Assembly (NCBI GenBank): GCA_037447655.1
Contig: JBBHKE010002840.1
Coordinates: 66,602 to 115,069, forward strand
Source: Zygnema cylindricum
Lineage: Eukaryota; Streptophyta; Zygnematophyceae; Zygnematales; Zygnemataceae
Direction of reading: 5' to 3'
Length of the DNA stretch: 48,468 nucleotides
Every line of letters begins with the position of its first letter. The first letter of the stretch is position 1. The notes below the pieces were generated by a model. That model was not told the DNA's origin and ran no database searches. It saw only the letters and a list, made by a program, of their open reading frames with translations. This document shows positions 42,518 through 48,468 of the stretch, piece after piece. The position numbers and the translations under genes were made by a program.

Positions 42518-43689
42518 ATAAAGACATGCGATTTCACAATCAATTAAAAAAAAATTGGTGCAACAACACATATTGTAGACATTGGTAACCGTTGCAAGCA
42601 TTGTCGACGTATACAATCGTCACAAACTTTAGTAGCAATTTTGTTACTGTGCATTAGGATGCTTAAAAACGGTGTACTGAGAATCTTCGCTACAATGAAA
42701 TGTATGTAAGCTAAGTTAATACATGAGGACACGACCACGACTTATATGCCCTTGTGACAAAATAGGAGTTTTTTATCTGTCATTTTCCTCTAAAGTTGAA
42801 CACGAAAAGAATTAATATTCAACCGTAAGAAAAGTATGTGAAAATAAAAATTCATTTTGCGTCATTTTGAAACTCAACATATACTCCAATTTGACGTTAT
42901 TATCATTTCGACCCAATACTAAACCATGCCAACTCTTCGTCAAACTTTTACAGGAATCCACTCGCAAGTCGATTTTAGTGGAAGTAATAGTTGAGCGAAG
43001 AATAAGAAAATGTTGTTGCATGCGTCACACCTTTTTGAACTTTTTTGCCAAGGGGAGAGTAGATGATGACTTTTTCCTTGCTTCTCTCGCGCATGTACTT
43101 ATAATATGGAGCATGTATGGAGAGAAACTTGCAAGGGTCTCAAACCTCCACATTCATTCACGAGTATTTTGCAAAAGTATACATCATTGTCGTCTCTCCC
43201 TCTGCCTCTCACGTTGCCGCTTCGCTCTCTATTTTTTTAGTATAAAATGTGATAATATTAGTAAGAAATGTCAATTTTTTTTATTTTTTTTTTAATACCT
43301 TGGCTTGTAGGTTGTTTTTAATACCTAGGCTTGAAGTTTGGTGGCGTATCAAGTGACAAAAGATTAAAAAAAGAAATCGAGGAGCCATGGTGGAAATTTT
43401 TGGTATTGGTGACATCGCAAATGAGCATGACTTCACAATATAACAAAATCGTAAATATCTACATTATCACAAAAAACTCGACGTCTACATATGTGGTTTT
43501 TTTTTTGACGTCACCAATTGTTCTAAGATTTGTAGTCATCAACAACCATCACCAGTTTTACCCACGTCCAAAATCGTGAAGGTATAATTAAAAATTCATA
43601 TTCGCACATTAGAAGGCTCTTTAAAGTAGTACGAACAATCTCTGCTAAAATCTGATGTTACATGCCTCAATTTCGATTACATGGGCGCA
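42518..43689 (+). repeat. repeat R, copy A (right part) and partial copy B
   Basis: After element 3 the host repeat resumes: ATTGTAGACATTGG and CATTGTCGACGTA at about 42573-42610 match ATTGTATACGTTGA and CATTGTCGACGTA at about 44205-44242. A second partial copy seems to start near 42760 (GCGTCATTTTGAAACTCAAC, TTTCGACCCA). ORFs here lack motifs. Confidence 0.5.
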
Positions 43690-44280
43690 CAGCTCAAGGG
43701 TGCGTCCCCATGCCAAGTAGTTGTGATTTTGTTTTTTTTCTCAAAAACTTATCAACGTATTGATAAAAGTACAACTGTACACAAAAATGACAAATTTGAA
43801 AGTACAATTAGAGTTGGTTTTAAACTTGAAATATACTTGATGTTATAGTCTTGTGATTTTTGACCCATGTCTACATCGCACCACGCCATTTTCAAAATTT
43901 AATTAAAATCTAAGGAACGGGAACTCACAACTAGGAAAACACCCTTCACGTTGTAGACGATCTTAAAAAAACTCGACGATGGGAAACACACAATTTTTTT
44001 TCGTTTTGTCTATTTGCATCGATCAGATATAATTTTTTTTGCATGTCTTAAGATTTCAATGTTATTTCACGACGATCAAACAGGAGAGGTAGAGGCAAAG
44101 GCAGAGGCGCATTCTTCAACCATAAACATTTGTTCACCTAGAATGTCATGCAAAAATATGTGAAATCACAAGCAATTTCAAAAAATAATGTGCGACAACA
44201 CAAATTGTATACGTTGACAACTATCACTGCCATTGTCGACGTAAATAACCGTCATAGAGTTAAGTAAAAATTTATTTTTT
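43690..44280 (+). repeat. repeat R, copy C
   Basis: An uninterrupted copy: TGTGATTTTTGACCCATGTC (about 43851), TTATTTCACGACGATCAAAC (about 44064), a purine-rich RGG-coding-like block, TTCTTCAACC, then the CATTGTCGACGTA motif. It aligns to the three pieces of copy A with elements 2 and 3 removed. Confidence 0.55.
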
Positions 44281-45860
44281 TCACGTTGGGACCCTTTGAA
44301 AAAGTGTACGGAGTACCTTTAAAATACAAAGTAGGTTCGCAAGTTACGATTACAGTGGGATAAGCCCTAACTTTTGTTTAACGTGTTCAACTTACAAATG
44401 AAGGTTCACTTTGGTAAAAAAAACTCTAAAAACTGGTCATTTTTGTAGAAAATATGGATTTAAAATCTCACATGTAAAGAGTTTGAGCACGCACCTAAAT
44501 TAAGTGTAGAGAAAAAAATGACAGATTCCTTCACACCTCGTTCAATTTCCCACGAAATTTTAGCTGACGTTGGCTTAAATATTGTAGATGTCGTTAGCCA
44601 CGCGTTTATTTACGCAATTTGATTGCAATAAGTTATTGAGTTGATTTTGCGTAAAACCCTTATTTGGGCAAAACATGGCGTTCGAAGAGTCATTAATTTC
44701 TCCCTCCATTTTGATTTTTGTACGTTTGAAAAAGAATAGGCATTATGTTGTCGGTTCATTTTTCAATGCGCTCAAACTTGAATACAAACATGTTTCAGTG
44801 TGCTTTTTCACCATGCGTCTTGGGTGTATTTAGTTCCAATTTATGCAATTTTTAATGCGTCCAATCCCAAAGCTTCTTGTCTCTTGTGATTTCTTGTGCA
44901 CTAAATATATGGACTATTAGTGTGTTTTCTGTGCGTCATGCCTACAATAGGCGCGACTGCTTTCGAGTGCAATTATTTGTCAATGCTTTCACGCTTTAGT
45001 GTGTCTATTGTCGCCGCTTTCTTTCCAGTGCTCCAATTGTTGGCTCGTTTGATGTTTATTTTGTTGACGTTTCGGTGTCTTTTCTTTTTGTGCTTCTTAT
45101 TTTTCAGGTTGTGGTTTTAGAGGTGGTGATAGAGGATGTATTCATTCTATTACAAATCATGGAGTGATTCATGTCAATCAAATATATGGTAGCAAAAAAT
45201 GAGGACATTCATTCAAGTCTTTGTAGAAGTAAAGTTTTTTTCCTTTGACTCTTATAAAATATAATATTTTAATGTATAGTGATGTTTTTTTTATTGCATT
45301 TTATGGAACTTGCATTCTTTTTACATGGAAACAATTGAAAATGTTGGATTTCTTGTTTTTAGAAGGAAGGATTTGTTGTGTGCATCAACTATTTGGGTAG
45401 AAATGTTGTAAGAGTTTGAATGTTGGTGTTGTATCGTTTTTACGTGTTAAAGAAAAACAATGATTTGCCATATGCACCAAGTTTATTTATGCACGTATGA
45501 GCTATGTTTTTTTACATTAATATACATTTTGTTGATTAAACCACATAATTCAAGTGATATTTGTAGAAAAAAGCAAGCACAAAAACCAGCCACGATTAGT
45601 GTTGTAAAAACACCTAAACTATAGTTAACAGGAATAAAATAGATTTGTCTGCCTGATTTTTGGTGTTAAAAATCTTAATTTCACATGATTTGACGCGGAC
45701 GATTTTGAACTACTCGAAAAGATTCAGAATTGTCGACGCTAACTTCTGTGCTTTAATATAGGATAAAAAGTAGGAACCGAAAAATCAAAACAGAAATATT
45801 GTAATGCTTATGGCGTTTGAAGCGCTTACCAAGAGCGATAGAATATGAGACATTTTCCCT
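44281..45860. other. AT-rich unassigned stretch
   Basis: No gene or defined element seen in about 1.6 kb. ATTAGTGTTGTAAAAACACC near 45596-45615 resembles a T-family terminus but has no partner. The small ORF at 44920-45120 is T-rich and unsupported. Confidence 0.4.
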
Positions 45861-45904
45861 TCCGTACATTTTTGTCGACGATTTTGACACAAAATGTACG
45901 GAAC
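45861..45904. repeat. short hairpin with CCGTACATTTT arms
   Basis: TTCCGTACATTTTTGTC and GACACAAAATGTACGGAA are inverted with one mismatch or bulge and an ~8-nt loop. It may be a terminus or promoter-like GTAC palindrome of an unrecognised element. Confidence 0.6.
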
Positions 45905-46079
45905 AACGTTGCAGGATACGAAATTTTAGGCAAAAATTACATCGAACGATCAAGTTGTTCAACGTAAAGTCACGAGGTAAATAAATACACACTTTTTGCA
46001 CATGTCAAAGCTACACTACTGTAGTCAATTTATGACCGTACATTTTTTGACACACTTGCAATGAATTTGTACTATCGTG

Positions 46080-46580
46080 TACAATATCAATCGCTATTAG
46101 AGTATATAACGCCAATTCGGTGCCCTTTTTTTCAAAAAAAAATACCCGAAATACAATCCATAATTCTATTTTTTCCATTATTCTAATTAGGTTTTTTTCA
46201 ATTAGAGTTAATAATGGAAGTACACTGCTATGGAAATAGTGTGGCGTACGGACAAGATATTTCTGTACGAAATGGTACTTTTTGAGTTACAAAGGTATAA
46301 AAAGACACTTAACATTATTGCGCACACATGTGAATGTGCATTGGAAGAAAGAGATGCAAACTCGTCAACAAAAATCACGTTCTCATATGTTCGTCCGTCG
46401 ACCGTGTGAACAGAGCGACGGCGTATGAATTGTCAGATTTTGTACGAATACACATATTACTTTAGACATTGAAAGGGTGGGTATTTATTATTCAGGACAA
46501 CCCAAATTACAGTTAGGGATTAATTAGTATATATATTTAAAAAAAAAAAATCCAGATTAGTGTTAATAACACTATTTTTT
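46080..46580 (-). mobile_element. mariner-like MITE family C, copy 2
   Basis: Reverse complement of 1680-2229. It starts TACAATATCAATCGCTATTA and contains TATAACGCCAATTCGGTGCC, CCTAATTAG-complement, the GTGTGGCGTACGGA motif and, near its end, ATTAGTGTTAATAACACTA. The first terminus is partly diverged. No ORF. Confidence 0.7.
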
Positions 46581-46603
46581 TTTGGGAATTGATAATGACA
46601 GTG

Positions 46604-48468
46604 ACTGTTTTGGTTGCGAACAGTCACTTACTTCATTTTGTCAAAAAACGTACGTTTGAAGTACACACAGGTACAAATAAAGCACCGTTGAGTACAAATT
46701 TGACGGTCAATTGGTTGAACAACTTTGACTATGAAAATATTTTTCAACCGCTTAAAATTATGCCGCGCTTGCGAACGTCGACCGTCGTGATAAATTTAGC
46801 AATTCACACGGCCGACGAACGTTTACGGTAACAAAACTGCGGCTACCACATGTAAATAAAAAGTGTTGCAAACAATCACTTTTTGTCGTTATGTGAGCTC
46901 CATGGTGAGAGCACTTAGCCGCAAAATTGAAATTTAATCGTGTAATCGTTACATTGAACTTTGACGCAAAGTGAAACGAAACCTCTTGAAACTAAAGTCT
47001 CGTACGGAAATATTGCCAGTTCGTCGTACACATAAAATATTTCCGCGGACGAAAAAATTGCGTCACGCTTCGCGAAACCAACATTTCTTCGAAATCGACA
47101 CGCGTGTGATTCGTAAAAATGAAAACCGCTCGGCGCTCGCACCAAACCGAACCGACACAAAATTACAGTATCGAGTGAAACAACACATAACTGATGGCAG
47201 AGGTCGCAAACGGTCAACCGAAACCGTGACCGACCGTTAACCGACCGCCCGCGCCGGATCCGGAACGGATTCGGTTGCCAAATTTTGGAGGTTGGGCGAT
47301 TACGGTCGGTTGATTCACTAAGAAAAAAAACGGTCGGTTGATTCACTAGGAAAAAAAACGGTCGGTTACTGTCAATCAACCAAAAAACCAAACAAAATGA
47401 AAATTTTGTACTGTCCCTATAATCCAACATTCTTGTACTTTGTACACTTTGGGCATCGTGGAAGTACGTGACATTATGATTAGCGTCGCAAATCTGACAC
47501 GATACTGTAGTAAGCTATTTATTTCGCAAATCAAAGGGAACGCGACAAAGCGTCACAAATCTGACACGGTAGTACACTATTCATTTCGAAAATCTTAGGG
47601 AACGTGACAAAGCGTCGCAAATCTGACTCGGTAGTACAATATTCATTTCGCAAATCTTAGACAACGCGACAAATCGTAATTATTGGCTTATTCCGTCGTA
47701 CATTGATTAATTTTGTACATTTTCGGTTACGGGCGGACACGGTTAGTCGCGAAAAATCAAGATTCGGTTAGTTTTTTTTTTCGTAAACGACGGTCGGTTA
47801 ACGGTTAACAATTTTGGAGCGTGACAAAACTCGGTCGGGCATCGGTTACTCAGATTTTGAAAAAAAAAACGGTCGGTTTCGGGTATGAAAATTTTTGACT
47901 TTTGCGACCTCTGACTGAGGGTCTGATGCGAACCGACAAAACATTTGACGGCGCGATTTCGGCCGACGCCGATTCGCCCAATATCCTAACATTTCGCTGT
48001 CGATGTAAGAATGTTGATTCGTATATAGTGTGGCTCGATTTCGTCGCGCGTGACGACGCGCATTTTTTTCATTTAATTTCAAATGATATGGTTCGTTTTA
48101 TTATAACAATTTATTTCGTTTCGTGCGTTATAATATTTCTGTACGAAACTTATAGTACTTCAGTTTAAAATTGTTTCGTTTCACTATGCGTCTAAGTTCA
48201 ATGTAACGATTACACGATTAAACTGTCTGCAACACTTTTTATTTACAGGTCGTTCGCCGGCCGTGTGAATTCCTAAATTTGATACGACGGTCGACGTTTG
48301 CAAGCGCGGCACAATTTTAAGCGGTTGAAAAATATTTTCATAGTCAAAGTTGTTCAACCGATTGACCGTCAAATTTGTACTCAACGGTGCTTTATTTGTA
48401 CCTGTGTGTACTTCAAACGTACATTTTTTGACAAAATGACGTAAGTGACTGTCCGCAACCAAAACAGT
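46604..48468. mobile_element. long inverted-repeat (foldback-like) element, right end outside the window
   Basis: Left arm 46604-47010 and right arm about 48120-48468 are inverted copies, by eye about 90% identical in the outer 220 bp (ACTGTTTTGGTTGCG at both outer ends). The left arm has two short extra segments (about 46826-46850 and 46873-46930). Without the H5 insertion the element is ~1.15 kb, mostly arm. Long arms suggest a foldback or MULE-like non-autonomous element. The right boundary and target duplication are not visible. ORFs in both arms are similar only because the arms are copies. Confidence 0.75.
47190..47921 (+). mobile_element. H-family hAT-like MITE, copy H5, with target duplication
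   Basis: The element is 47198-47913 (716 bp), flanked by ACTGATGG (47190-47197) and ACTGAGGG (47914-47921), 7/8 identical. Termini are CAGAGGTCGCAAACGGTCAA and GACTTTTGCGACCTCTG. It contains the CCGGATCCGG core, a short direct repeat of CGGTCGGTTGATTCACTA, about three units of the 62-bp minisatellite, and subterminal CCGACCG motifs. It inserted into the spacer of the long inverted-repeat element, so it is younger. Confidence 0.87.

Noticed and set aside
46589-46831. 80-residue frame similar to a minus-strand frame at 48184-48462, suggesting a conserved protein
   Set aside because: The two frames lie in the two arms of one inverted repeat. Most differences between them change the amino acid, so there is no sign of selection on protein.

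Overview
Eukaryotic nuclear DNA, most likely from a streptophyte (a charophyte-type green alga or an early-diverging land plant). Three things support this. A spliced gene at 14153-16673 encodes a secreted protein with the plant Root_cap/LEA-related C-terminal domain. A minus-strand ORF at 23703-24242 encodes a plant-type trihelix (Myb/SANT-like) DNA-binding domain. The Copia primer-binding sites match the anticodon arm of plant initiator tRNA-Met. Species was not determined. Genes are sparse: only these two look like host genes, and most of the window is transposable elements and simple or tandem repeats.

Layout, left to right. 1-4300: dispersed non-autonomous elements, including long hAT-like MITEs (H family, termini CAGAGGTCGCAAA), elements ending TAGTGTTGTGT (T family) and a mariner-like MITE. 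5030-6547: a telomere-like heptamer array with orientation switches, then a CT tract. 6548-12460: a heavily decayed Copia element (element 1) ending at a 10-N gap. 14153-16673: the four-exon secreted gene. 18136-20608: two H elements and one T element. 21955-23735: a satellite array that runs into the trihelix ORF. 24410-27420: CT-rich and degenerate minisatellite DNA. 28581-31302: six mariner-like MITEs packed end to end, one nested. 32161-38608: an almost intact Copia (element 2) with about 1.05-kb LTRs and a GAAAA target duplication. 38654-42517, minus strand: a non-autonomous Copia derivative (element 3) that keeps gag but has lost protease, integrase and most of RT. 42518-44280: the repeat into which elements 2 and 3 inserted. 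46080-48468: an inverted-repeat element with an H element in its loop, cut by the window edge.

Elements 1-3 form one Copia lineage. The gag ATG lies inside the 5' LTR, the reading frame passes through the primer-binding site, and that site is complementary to the internal anticodon arm of tRNA-iMet (half-tRNA priming, as in Drosophila copia). Every LTR also carries an antisense tRNA-like B box (with a looser A box), a G-box-like site and GTAC palindromes. Two T-family elements carry the same ordered set of motifs. All coordinates and difference counts were made by eye without alignment software.
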